NCBI GenBank assembly: GCA_029203125.1
Contig: CP119317.1
Span: forward strand, 2,480,001-2,544,000
Length of the DNA stretch: 64,000 nt
Direction of reading: 5' to 3'
From: Candidatus Cohnella colombiensis
GTDB taxonomy: Bacteria > Bacillota > Bacilli > Paenibacillales > Paenibacillaceae
Shown: one piece after another, positions 23,578-32,006 of the stretch
Layout of the letters: every line of letters begins with the position of its first letter
Numbering within the stretch: the stretch's first letter is position 1
Notes under the pieces: generated by a model
What the model was told of the DNA's origin: nothing
The model's database searches: none
Seen by the model: the letters and a program-made list of their open reading frames with translations, nothing else
Made by a program: the position numbers and the translations under genes

Positions 23578-24501
23578 TTATTTGGTAATATTGCCTTCAA
23601 CATCGCGTTGCACTTGCATCTCGCTCATCGGAATATAGCCTAGTTCCACTACATCATTCGATTGAATTTCGTCGCTCATCATGAAATCCAAGAACGCTTT
23701 AACGATTTCGTTTGGCTCACCCTTTGTATACATATGCTCGTAAGCCCATACTGGATAAGTTCCGTTTGCTACATTTTCAACATTTGCTTCAACACCATCA
23801 TATTTGATAGCCTTAATCGAGTCATCCAAGTAAGACAATGCAAGGTATCCAATCGCACCAGGAGTTTCGCTTACGTACTTCTTAACTGTACCGGAGGAAT
23901 CTTCTTGGATCGAGCCTTGAAGATCTTCTGTCTTCGTTCCAAGTGCAAACTTCTCAAATGTTGCACGTGTACCAGAGCTTGAAGGACGGTTAATGATTTG
24001 GATAGCTTGATCGTTGCCGCCAACTTCACTCCAGTTCTTCACTTTACCTGTGAAGATGTCGATCAATTGTTGCTTCGACAAGTTATCTACATTCACATCT
24101 GCATTAACAACAGCTGCGATGGATACGACAGCAACTTTGTGATCTACAAGCTCAGCAGCTTTGGCAGCATCTAGCTTCTCTTCTGCGAACACATCGGAGT
24201 TGCCGATGTCTGATTGACCTTCAGATACTTGCGTCAGACCTGCGCCACTGCCGCCACCTTGTACTTGAATTGCAACACCGCTATTGTTGTCCATGAACTT
24301 GCCCGAAGCATTTTCAACTAGCTTTTGTAGTGCAGTTGAACCTGTAGCTAAAATCGAGCCTTTCAGCTCAGCGGAGGCTGAGGAAGTTTCTGAAGGAGCT
24401 TCCGAAGCATTACCTGATTCCTTAGGGCTATTATTGTTGCCGCAAGCAGCAAGAGCAAACGTAAGCAACACGACCGACATCAACATAAACATTTTTTTCA
24501 T
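23578..24501 (-). CDS. pstS: phosphate-binding lipoprotein PstS (copy 1)
   Basis: This is a 307-residue type II periplasmic-binding-fold protein. The signal peptide ends in a lipobox (TFALAAC, Cys about residue 20) followed by a Ser/Glu-rich linker, so it is lipid-anchored on the outer face. Phosphate-binding loops are GSTALQKL, QGGGSGAGL, the Asp in SDIGNSD, and SSSGTRATF. It delivers phosphate to PstC1A1. It is the first gene behind its own Pho-box promoter at 24548-24601. Confidence 0.96.
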   Translation of the reverse strand: MKKMFMLMSVVLLTFALAACGNNNSPKESGNASEAPSETSSASAELKGSILATGSTALQKLVENASGKFMDNNSGVAIQVQGGGSGAGLTQVSEGQSDIGNSDVFAEEKLDAAKAAELVDHKVAVVSIAAVVNADVNVDNLSKQQLIDIFTGKVKNWSEVGGNDQAIQIINRPSSSGTRATFEKFALGTKTEDLQGSIQEDSSGTVKKYVSETPGAIGYLALSYLDDSIKAIKYDGVEANVENVANGTYPVWAYEHMYTKGEPNEIVKAFLDFMMSDEIQSNDVVELGYIPMSEMQVQRDVEGNITK

Positions 24502-24547
24502 TTCTGTAGTACCCCTTCCAAGTCTTCTTATTTTGTGTACATGACTT

Positions 24548-24601
24548 ATTGTAGGAGTTCTACGTTAACTGAAAACCGTATTTTTGTTAACGCAATGTAA
24601 A
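24548..24601 (-). promoter_or_regulatory. PhoP-dependent promoter of pstS1 (Pho box plus -10)
   Basis: Read on the minus strand: TTTACA (24596-24601), TTAACA (24585-24590), a degenerate third copy, then TTAACG (24563-24568), all on an 11-bp period. After 9 nt comes the -10 TACAAT (24548-24553). Direct repeats of TT(A/T/C)ACA-type hexamers every 11 bp are the known PhoP site of B. subtilis. The geometry equals that of the two other Pho promoters in this window. Confidence 0.88.
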
Positions 24602-24639
24602 AATCACATTAATGTCGAATGTACTCACATTTACTATGC

Positions 24640-25503
24640 CTATCTTCTTCTATCTTTAATCCACAATGGTATCCGAAACATAAAGTTGATCATAAGCACG
24701 ACAAATAGCAAAACTGCAGCTGTCTTATCGGAAATTTCAACTGCATCCGGAACAATCGCTTCCGATTGTACGTACCAAAGATGAACAGCTAACGTTTCGC
24801 CTGGAGAAAGTAAGTTGAAGTCCCACATTTCACCTGAAGTCGTAACACCCGCGGTCAAAATAATAACTGCACTTTCACCGAATGCACGACCGGCAACAAG
24901 ACTAATCCCAGTAATAATTCCATTGATCGCTACTGGAATGAGCACGCGCCGAATCGTTTGCAGATGTGTAGCCCCAAGTGCAAAGGATGCATGCTTCATC
25001 TCTTTAGGCACACCGCGAATCGCTTCTTCTGTGACGCGGGTCATTACCGGCAAGTTCAAAAATGCTAGGCTAACAGCGCCCCCGATAATCGTGAGACCAA
25101 TTTGGAACATCTCTACGAAGATCGCTATTCCGAATAATCCGAAAATAATTGAAGGAACTGAAGCTAATCCTTCTACACAAATTCGCACTAACCCAATTAG
25201 CTTGTTATTCGGAGCGAATTCGGCTAGATAAATCCCCGCAGTCATTCCTAGTGGAACAGAAATGAGCAATGAAATAAACAGCATATAAAAGGAGTTAAAC
25301 AATGCGGGCCCAATCCCGCCACCTTCTTCAATTTCACTCGGTAAACCAATGATGAAATCCCAAGTAAGCGAGGGCATACCTTTTTCCAAAATAATAAATA
25401 GCAACGCACCAATAAACAGAACGACCACCGAAGAAATGAGCCATACAAATACGGTGAACACACGATTATTAAATCGGTTCAGCTTGTTCGTAGACATATT
25501 CAT
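24640..25503 (-). CDS. pstA: PstA-like phosphate permease (copy 2)
   Basis: The protein has 287 residues from the ATG at 25503, which overlaps the pstC2 stop (ATGA); a longer reading to 25602 runs back into pstC2. It has six membrane segments and the EAA-type loop HASFALGATHLQTIRRVLIP, with AGRAFGESAVIILTAG near the end. It is similar to PstA1 throughout but clearly divergent. It is the last gene of the second Pst unit; no ATPase gene follows before the pstS1 promoter, so it probably relies on PstB1 or PstB2. Confidence 0.93.
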   Translation of the reverse strand: MNMSTNKLNRFNNRVFTVFVWLISSVVVLFIGALLFIILEKGMPSLTWDFIIGLPSEIEEGGGIGPALFNSFYMLFISLLISVPLGMTAGIYLAEFAPNNKLIGLVRICVEGLASVPSIIFGLFGIAIFVEMFQIGLTIIGGAVSLAFLNLPVMTRVTEEAIRGVPKEMKHASFALGATHLQTIRRVLIPVAINGIITGISLVAGRAFGESAVIILTAGVTTSGEMWDFNLLSPGETLAVHLWYVQSEAIVPDAVEISDKTAAVLLFVVLMINFMFRIPLWIKDRRR

Positions 25504-26459
25504 ACGTTTGCTCCCTTCCTCTGGAACAATCGCACGATAATGATCATGAGCAGCGAAATCACAAGTAATATAAAGCCCATCATATAAAGCGCGTAATTCC
25601 AAGTTGAATCGAAAGGTACATTCGGAATTTGCATGACGATGTTACTTGTTAGTACGGATGTCGGCTTGAACAATGCATCTGCGATTTGAGGCGTGTTACC
25701 AATTACCATTACGACAGCCATCGTTTCACCGATTGCTCTCGCCATCCCTAGAATGACACCATACATAATCCCACTGCGAGCGGCAGGAATGACCACTTTA
25801 AAGATCGTTTGAAACCGAGTTGATCCGAGTGCATAGGAGGCTTCGCGATATTTTCCTGGAACCGCACTAATTGAATCATCACTAATCCGACTAATCGTAG
25901 GAAGAACCATTATAGTAAGAACAAGAGCGGCGGCTAACAATCCGTCTCCCATATTCGTTCCTGTAACATCTCTAAGCAAAGGTATGAGCATCGTTAAGCC
26001 TAGAAAACCGTAAACGACTGATGGAATACCTACAAGAATATCTAAGATTGGACGCAAAAAATTTCTTAACCATTTCGGAGCGATCTCTGCCAAGAACACC
26101 GCAATAAAGATGGAGAATGGTACTGAAATTAACAATGTGAGAAACGTGAGTGCAAGCGTTCCGAATATAAACACGAGTGCCCCAAAGCTATCTGTCTCTG
26201 GTGACCAATCTGTCGAAAAGAAAAACGTTGTTAACGAAACTTCTTTGAACGTAAGCACTCCTGTTTGAAACATAAAAAAGAGTATGGAGAATAGGATGAG
26301 GCAGACGAACGCTGCACTAAAGATACAAATCACTTTAAAGGTACGGTTATAAAACAAAAGACGATTTTTTCGATCCAACGTTTTACCCGAACCTGCTTTA
26401 ATGCTCTTCCCTAGTTCATACCCTGTGGCTAGCTGTCCATCTGATGCTGAAGTGGACAT
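25500..26459 (-). CDS. pstC: PstC-like phosphate permease (copy 2)
   Basis: The protein has 319 residues from the ATG at 26459 (GGAGGAG about 11 nt upstream). A longer reading to 26507 adds residues with no family match. It carries a soluble N-terminal tail of about 45 residues before the first membrane segment, then LVGIPSVVYGFLGLTMLIP, the loop EASYALGSTRFQTIFKVVIP and ARAIGETMAVVMVIGNT. It pairs with PstA2 by a 4-nt gene overlap. Confidence 0.93.
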   Translation of the reverse strand: MSTSASDGQLATGYELGKSIKAGSGKTLDRKNRLLFYNRTFKVICIFSAAFVCLILFSILFFMFQTGVLTFKEVSLTTFFFSTDWSPETDSFGALVFIFGTLALTFLTLLISVPFSIFIAVFLAEIAPKWLRNFLRPILDILVGIPSVVYGFLGLTMLIPLLRDVTGTNMGDGLLAAALVLTIMVLPTISRISDDSISAVPGKYREASYALGSTRFQTIFKVVIPAARSGIMYGVILGMARAIGETMAVVMVIGNTPQIADALFKPTSVLTSNIVMQIPNVPFDSTWNYALYMMGFILLVISLLMIIIVRLFQRKGANV

Positions 26460-26528
26460 AGGTTTCTCGCTCCTCCGATGAAGAAACCAGCATTGCGCGG
26501 AGCGCAACGCTGGTCGCTTCTACTTGTG

Positions 26529-27380
26529 TTATTTGATCGCAGAGATCGGAATGAATTTAAGCTTCTTCAGGGAACCATTTTGGAACTTCGTGCTTTGGAT
26601 ATACTCGATGAATGCTTTAGTCGCACCGTCTGGCTTGCCTTTCGTCATGAAATAACCATAGCCCCATACTTTGTAAGTGCCTTTGATAATGTTAGCTTCA
26701 GTCGGTGCAACGCCATTGATCTGCATAGCTTTCATCTTCGACGTTACATATACTAGGTCGATATAACCGATAGCATTAGGTGTCGTTTCGATAGCAGTCT
26801 TCATATCGCCACTCGATTTAACTTCCTTGTAATTGCTGCCTTTGCTCATGAACTCCGAACCATCCAATGCTTTCATTTGGAAGTTAACACGAGTACCGGA
26901 ACCGAATGCACGGTTTACAACGATAATATCAGCATCAGATCCGCCAACATCTTTCCAGTTCGTTACTTTACCGGAGAAAATGTCTTGAAGTTGCTTCGTC
27001 GTTAAGTTATCCACTTTCACATTTGAGTTTGTTACCGCTGCGAAAGGAATAATAGCGACTTTATGTGCAACTTGACCATCAAACTTTTTGAAGCCTGGTA
27101 CGTCTTGGGAAGCATCCCAGTCAACTGCACCAATATCAGCAATTCCTTTACGAACTGATTGTGGACCCGTAATCGATCCTGCAGCAGATGCTGAAATTTT
27201 CACTTTCGGGTTAAGCTTCTTGAATTCGTTCGCAGCTTGCAATGTTAATGGAAGCAATGCGGATGAACCGTTAATCACGATTTTACCTTTAAGACTGCTT
27301 GCAGCACCTACGACGGAAGAAGAAGTCGTGATGAGTGCGATTGCCATTGCAGCAATCGATAATTGTTTGAACCATTTCAT
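26529..27380 (-). CDS. pstS: PstS-like phosphate-binding protein without lipobox (copy 2)
   Basis: The protein has 283 residues from the ATG at 27380 (GAGGAG about 10 nt upstream). A signal peptide (KQLSIAAMAIALITTSSS) ends in an ordinary signal-peptidase site near VVGAAS. There is no cysteine, so it is not lipid-anchored, unlike PstS1. Binding loops are GSSALLPL, SAAGSITGP, the Asp in ADIGAVDWD, and GSGTRVNF. It lies between the propeller-protein gene (26-nt gap) and pstC2. How a free secreted binding protein stays near its transporter is unclear; binding to the cell wall or to the neighbouring stalk protein is possible. Confidence 0.92.
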   Translation of the reverse strand: MKWFKQLSIAAMAIALITTSSSVVGAASSLKGKIVINGSSALLPLTLQAANEFKKLNPKVKISASAAGSITGPQSVRKGIADIGAVDWDASQDVPGFKKFDGQVAHKVAIIPFAAVTNSNVKVDNLTTKQLQDIFSGKVTNWKDVGGSDADIIVVNRAFGSGTRVNFQMKALDGSEFMSKGSNYKEVKSSGDMKTAIETTPNAIGYIDLVYVTSKMKAMQINGVAPTEANIIKGTYKVWGYGYFMTKGKPDGATKAFIEYIQSTKFQNGSLKKLKFIPISAIK

Positions 27381-27406
27381 TTGATATGTTCTCCTCTCAG
27401 AATCCC

Positions 27407-28819
27407 TTAGCGGGTAATTGGCTTCCAAAGACCATTTGTATTCACGAATACTTGACCGTCTTTTACAATGATAACTGGCGCACCATCTTTAACGATGATT
27501 TCAGATACGCTCTCGTCTACTGTGTACAGTTGCGTTTTAGCGCCTGTAGTCGCATCCACTTGAATAATTGATTGACCATTGTTAGCACCAGCAGTTAATA
27601 GAGTCCATTTTCCATGAGAGAAAGTAGCTTCATAGATATCTGCATCAGCAAACAATGTTTTTGTAGTCTTATCTTTGTTGACAGCAACAAGTGTTGCATT
27701 GTCAGCAGTTTCGCTAACGCTCACATAGTAAACATTGTTACCGTCTGCGGATGCTTCGATGAATACTTTGTCATCTGTACCCGTAGTCAATTGCACAGCT
27801 TTGTTATCTTTAATAGAAGGATCTACTGTATACACGAACAATTGTGGCTCAGTACCCTTCATATCGATCGTTACGTCATCATTGTCAACTGGAGCATTGC
27901 TGTCTGCAACTACAGCACCTGGCTTCGTGATCGCATAAGTGAACACTTTACCGTCAGTTGAAACTTTCAAGTTTGACTTGTAATCTACTTTATCGCTAAG
28001 AATTGTCTTGATTTCAGCTGTAGCCAAATCTAGCTTTGCGATAACAGTTCCTTTATCGCCTTGAAGGAAGTAGATAGACTTGCTATCCGCAGCCCATACT
28101 AGCTCAGGTTTAATCGAATCGTCCTTGCTTACTTTCCATGACAATCTAGTATTCAAATCGATGAGGAATACTTGACCACTTACATCCGTGAAAGCTGCCA
28201 AAGTGCCACTTGGAGAAACAACGAGATCAGAACCCTCTGCTACATTTAGCAATTTAAAGTACTGTCCTGTTTGTACATTTACCAAGTAGTCGATGCGGCC
28301 GTCTTCTGTTTCTTGTGATGCGATGATACGGTTAGCATCTGCCCATTGCACATGGCTTACGTTACCAAGCAAGTTTGCATCGATCCATATTGCACCAGAA
28401 GCATCCTCTGCGTAGTTAGCTCCGAGAGCTTCAGCAAGCTCTTGCGGATTTACATATGCTGAGCTTTGTGCGAATGTAACTGGAGTTGAAAGCTCTTCCG
28501 AGTTTCCATCAACTTTGATTGCTTTGCTTCCTGATTTCAATTCAACAAGATGATTATTCAACTCTACTGTGTAAGATCCTTTGCTTACAACTGTAAGGTC
28601 AGCGCCAAGCTTTACACTCAAATCACGAAGTGAAACTTGCTTTACGCCATTCACTTGAATGGAACGAAGGTTAATCGCCTTGCCGTTTACGATGTACGAG
28701 GATTGCATGACTTGCACATTTGCTGCTTTAGTTGCTGTTGCTGCTGACACCGCGCTGACAGAGGAAACTCCGACAGCTAACGCAAGTACAGAGACGATAG
28801 ACGCTTTTTTAAGAAACAT
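27407..28819 (-). CDS. secreted protein: copper-amine-oxidase-N-like stalk domain plus beta-propeller
   Basis: The protein has 470 residues. A signal peptide (SIVSVLALAVGVSSVSAVSA) is cut near residue 26 and has no lipobox. Residues about 40-150 match the copper amine oxidase N-terminal (stalk) domain, with INLRSIQVNGVKQVSLRDL and SSAYVNPQELAEALGA. Residues about 155-465 form repeated sheet motifs typical of TolB/WD-type propellers (LVVSPSGTLAAFTD, PELVWAADSKSIYFLQ, NLKVSTDGKVFTYAI). No oxidase catalytic domain is present. It is the first gene behind a Pho-box promoter and is followed by pstS2, so a role in phosphate starvation at the cell surface is likely. The function is unknown. Confidence 0.85.
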   Translation of the reverse strand: MFLKKASIVSVLALAVGVSSVSAVSAATATKAANVQVMQSSYIVNGKAINLRSIQVNGVKQVSLRDLSVKLGADLTVVSKGSYTVELNNHLVELKSGSKAIKVDGNSEELSTPVTFAQSSAYVNPQELAEALGANYAEDASGAIWIDANLLGNVSHVQWADANRIIASQETEDGRIDYLVNVQTGQYFKLLNVAEGSDLVVSPSGTLAAFTDVSGQVFLIDLNTRLSWKVSKDDSIKPELVWAADSKSIYFLQGDKGTVIAKLDLATAEIKTILSDKVDYKSNLKVSTDGKVFTYAITKPGAVVADSNAPVDNDDVTIDMKGTEPQLFVYTVDPSIKDNKAVQLTTGTDDKVFIEASADGNNVYYVSVSETADNATLVAVNKDKTTKTLFADADIYEATFSHGKWTLLTAGANNGQSIIQVDATTGAKTQLYTVDESVSEIIVKDGAPVIIVKDGQVFVNTNGLWKPITR

Positions 28820-28867
28820 CGACTTTGATCACCCTTCTGATTTTGGTTAGTTACTAATCCTAAAGTA

Positions 28868-28921
28868 ATTATAGTTGCCCATTGTAAAACGTCTGTTAAA
28901 CATTGGTATTAGAATTGTTAA
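28868..28921 (-). promoter_or_regulatory. PhoP-dependent promoter of the propeller-pstS2C2A2 operon
   Basis: Minus strand: TTAACA (28916-28921), a degenerate copy, TTAACA (28894-28899) and TTTACA (28883-28888) on an 11-bp period, then 9 nt to the -10 TATAAT (28868-28873). The box starts directly after the stop of the CBS-MCP gene. Architecture is the same as at pstS1 and phoP. Confidence 0.88.
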
Positions 28922-28923
28922 TT

Positions 28924-30156
28924 TTATCTATTACTCTGCAATTGTGTTACGAGCTTCGTAAATTCATTACGAATGTCGCTGGAGATGTCACTTGCTTCTT
29001 GAGACGCTTGCTTCAATCTAGTCGCCGCCTCATGATTCATTGTCGATGCACTCCAAAGCTGAGCGAACATATCTTCCGTCCTCTTTACTTGTACAAAGCC
29101 TTGATCTGCCCCTAGCTTTCCTTCATGTACAAGCGATGTCACACTACCCACTGCTTCTGACATCGATTGTAGTTGCTTCGTAATTTGGGAGGCAGACTGC
29201 TTCGTCTGATCTGAGAGATGACGAATTTCATCAGCAACAACTGCGAACCCACGGCCATGTTCCCCAGCGCGAGCCGCTTCAATTGTCGCATTAACCGCAA
29301 GTAGATTACACTGCTCTGCAAGCTGTACAATTAATCTGATAATCCCGTTAGCTGCAGCATTACGTTGAGTCAACTCATCAATTGCAGCTTCTTGCTTCAA
29401 TGCAATGCTTGACCACATTGTAAATAGCTTCAGCATTTCACCAACATCTGCACGACCTTTATCTGCAATCTCAGCAATTCGATCACTACAAACTTGCGTA
29501 TCCGTCGTCGTCTCCACCAGCTTATTAACTGAGCCGTGAATATGCTCAACGAGAACTTCCGTTGCTCTAACTGTACGAACTTGACTACTAACCGCTTCCT
29601 TCTGCAACAATTGCGATGCATGCAATAAATCATCTACTGTAATGATACCTGCGAATTTTCCATGCTTCGTCAAAATAACAGCATCATAGAATGTCGCTTC
29701 GTCTCTGGATAGAGATTGATCGATGAGATGCTGTAGCTCCATATCTAGATCTGCAGTGAGTGGCGTTGAATCCATAATCTCGCCAATCGATCGATGTCCA
29801 AATAGCGACATGCCGTATAAGGAGCCAACGACTCGGAAGAAGCGATATCTCATTAACAAACCAATCGGTTGACGAAGCTCATTGCATACGACTGCGCAAT
29901 CTACGTCTTTATTTTTGCGGAAGAGAACGACAAGCTCATCACAGGACTGACTTTCATCTACGATAGGACAATGCTTCAACCATTGATCGACTTTGATTGG
30001 CTTATTATTTGGGCTAGGTGACATCGTGCTGCGAGTGGGTGTGGCGTTACCTGTTGATGGTTGCTTGGAAGATTGAGAACTCGGATTTATAGTAGACTCT
30101 GCATAGTTGTCATCTTGATTCGTAGCTGCGCGTTCCAATACTGAAGTACTTGTCAT
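28924..30156 (-). CDS. soluble CBS-domain methyl-accepting chemotaxis-type sensor
   Basis: The protein has 410 residues from the ATG at 30156 (GAGG 7 nt upstream); an in-frame start at 30210 is less likely. It has no membrane segment. Residues about 1-60 are Ser/Thr/Pro-rich and low in order. Two CBS-like repeats follow (about 65-195; VDQWLKHCPIVDESQSCDEL and FAGIITVDDLLHASQLL). The C-terminus is an MCP signalling domain with the hairpin tip region ECNLLAVNATIEAARAGEHG. It should act on CheA/CheW or a similar pathway in response to a cytosolic ligand such as an adenosyl compound. It ends just before a Pho promoter, which may be chance. Confidence 0.9.
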   Translation of the reverse strand: MTSTSVLERAATNQDDNYAESTINPSSQSSKQPSTGNATPTRSTMSPSPNNKPIKVDQWLKHCPIVDESQSCDELVVLFRKNKDVDCAVVCNELRQPIGLLMRYRFFRVVGSLYGMSLFGHRSIGEIMDSTPLTADLDMELQHLIDQSLSRDEATFYDAVILTKHGKFAGIITVDDLLHASQLLQKEAVSSQVRTVRATEVLVEHIHGSVNKLVETTTDTQVCSDRIAEIADKGRADVGEMLKLFTMWSSIALKQEAAIDELTQRNAAANGIIRLIVQLAEQCNLLAVNATIEAARAGEHGRGFAVVADEIRHLSDQTKQSASQITKQLQSMSEAVGSVTSLVHEGKLGADQGFVQVKRTEDMFAQLWSASTMNHEAATRLKQASQEASDISSDIRNEFTKLVTQLQSNR

Positions 30157-30836
30157 TGGAGAACCTCGATTCTTATATAAATATTGGAAAATCACTTTTC
30201 CCAACTTCAAATTACCAATGTTTTGTCATCTCCCAATCCGATTTGTAATAACGGAATATTAAATCGTAGATTTTGTCGATTTAGTCGCTAATTGCGACAT
30301 CCGTCACCACTATATCCGCCTTGTCCACCGCCAAATTCATTGGGGCATCAAGAGGATTCTCTGACTTTGGTCGGTGAGGCTACTTTGATGTGCTCAGAGA
30401 CGAAGCGGACATACGTTCCGTTAATTACGATTTTAGGCACACTTTTCTTTTTTTTCGGACATACGTTCCACTATTATCCACTAACCCCCTGATTTCAGAC
30501 CCATTTTCCTCGAATAACGGATCTTGTGACCGATCATTTTCTATAAAGTTAATAAATAAACAATTAACGAATCTCTTGTCCGCTATTGATGCTTAATGTG
30601 GGTAATTAGTGCGGTATTGGTGGTGAGTAGGTTAACGGGAGTAACTTAATTGTGTGTATTGTGCGTTTAGAGCGCGGATAGGTTAATCGGAGTAACTTAA
30701 TTGGTCAAAAACCTGCTTCGAAGCTCCCATAGTGGGGAATTAGGTTAAAGGGAGTAACTTATAGTAACTTATCTATTAAAAAGAGCTTTCCCCCTCGCTT
30801 CTAAGCGATGGAGAAAGCTCTTTAATTGATTACTAT
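30157..30836. repeat. 680-bp gene-free stretch with two families of short dispersed repeats
   Basis: CGGACATACGTTCC occurs at 30406-30419 and 30456-30469, exactly 50 bp apart. A 21-bp element of the form TAGGTTAANNGGAGTAACTTA occurs at 30628-30648, 30679-30699 and 30741-30761 (spacing 51 and 62). The remainder is AT-rich with poly-T tracts. No ORF here has a ribosome site with codon pattern like the neighbours. A terminator closes the right end. Confidence 0.85.
30780..30823 (-). terminator. terminator of the oxidoreductase/isomerase operon
   Basis: AAAGAGCTTTC pairs with GAAAGCTCTTT, with an inner TCGCTT/AAGCGA stem. On the minus strand TTTTT follows. It lies 14 nt after the oxidoreductase stop. 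Confidence 0.9.
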
Positions 30837-32006
30837 TTACATATCGTCAACGTTCACCCAAGAGCCTTGCTCGATCGAGCGTTCGACCGCTTCGAGCACC
30901 TCTTGACACTTCACACCGTCACGGAACGTCGGAGTAAATGGTGAATCTGTTGCCAAGTGCTGCAAAAACTCATAGATAATATGAACGAAAGCATGTTCAT
31001 AGCCAATGATATGACCTGTCGGCCACCAATTGCCTGCATACTTATGAGTAGGTTCAGTCGCGAAGATGCGGCGGAAGCCAGCCACGTTCGGCTCATCCTC
31101 ACGGAAGTATACTTCAAGCTCGTTTAATTTCTCTAAATCCCAACGAATCGAGCCTTTACTACCGTGGATTTCAAAGGTGTTATGATTTTTGCGCCCTGCC
31201 GCGAAACGAGACGCAACGAACACCCCCATTGCACCGTTCTTGAAATCAGCGAGGAAGCCAGTTGCATCGTCTACAGTAACTTCACCGCGCTCTGTTTCAG
31301 ATGCTATACCTGACAAGCCAGACGATGATGTTAGTATTGGACGCTCCTTCACGAATGTACGACTATGACCGACAACGCGATCGAACTCACCGATGAGAAA
31401 ACGCGCAAGATCAATGCTATGGGCATTAATATCTCCATGCGCACCAGAACCCGCCACTTCCTTCTTCAGACGCCAAGCAAGCGGAGTCTTCGGATCTACG
31501 AGCCAATCCTGCAAATATGTCGCTCGATAATGATAAATTTCACCGATTTGTCCCTCATCAATTAACTGCTTTGCCAGCTGTACTGCTGGAAGAAAGCGAT
31601 AGTTGAAGCAAATGCCATGCTTGATTCCCGCTTTCTCTGCTGCAGCCAGCATCTCGCGTCCATCCACAAGGTTTAGCGCAAGCGGCTTTTCACAGAATAC
31701 GTTCTTACCTGCAGCAATCGCTGCGAGTGCAATTTCTTTATGCGCATCGCTTGGTGCGTTAATATCAATGAAATCAATGTCTTCACGGGCAATCATCTTA
31801 CGCCAATCTGTCTCGTACGATTCCCAGCCGTATCTCTCAGCTGCTTCCTTAACTCCTTGTTCGTCACGTCCGCAAATCGCTTTCATCACAACGTTAGCAG
31901 CTAAGTCGAAAAACATACCGACATCTTTATAAGCATGGCTGTGCGCTTTGCCCATAAATTTATAGCCGACCATCCCGACATTAATTTTATTGTTTACGCC
32001 CACCAC
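30837..32006 (-). CDS. Gfo/Idh/MocA-family sugar dehydrogenase
   Basis: The 389-residue protein has a Rossmann N-terminus (NVGMVGYKFMGKAHSHAY), the catalytic-region motif FCEKPLALN with its Lys, and a C-terminal alpha/beta domain with GAHGDINAHSIDLARFLIG. These enzymes oxidise sugars, inositols or related polyols with NAD(P). Translation starts at GTG within the last codons of the upstream isomerase gene (13-nt overlap), so the two are coupled. Together with that isomerase and the divergent AraC regulator it forms a small sugar-use operon; the substrate is unknown. Confidence 0.92.
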   Translation of the reverse strand: MVGVNNKINVGMVGYKFMGKAHSHAYKDVGMFFDLAANVVMKAICGRDEQGVKEAAERYGWESYETDWRKMIAREDIDFIDINAPSDAHKEIALAAIAAGKNVFCEKPLALNLVDGREMLAAAEKAGIKHGICFNYRFLPAVQLAKQLIDEGQIGEIYHYRATYLQDWLVDPKTPLAWRLKKEVAGSGAHGDINAHSIDLARFLIGEFDRVVGHSRTFVKERPILTSSSGLSGIASETERGEVTVDDATGFLADFKNGAMGVFVASRFAAGRKNHNTFEIHGSKGSIRWDLEKLNELEVYFREDEPNVAGFRRIFATEPTHKYAGNWWPTGHIIGYEHAFVHIIYEFLQHLATDSPFTPTFRDGVKCQEVLEAVERSIEQGSWVNVDDM

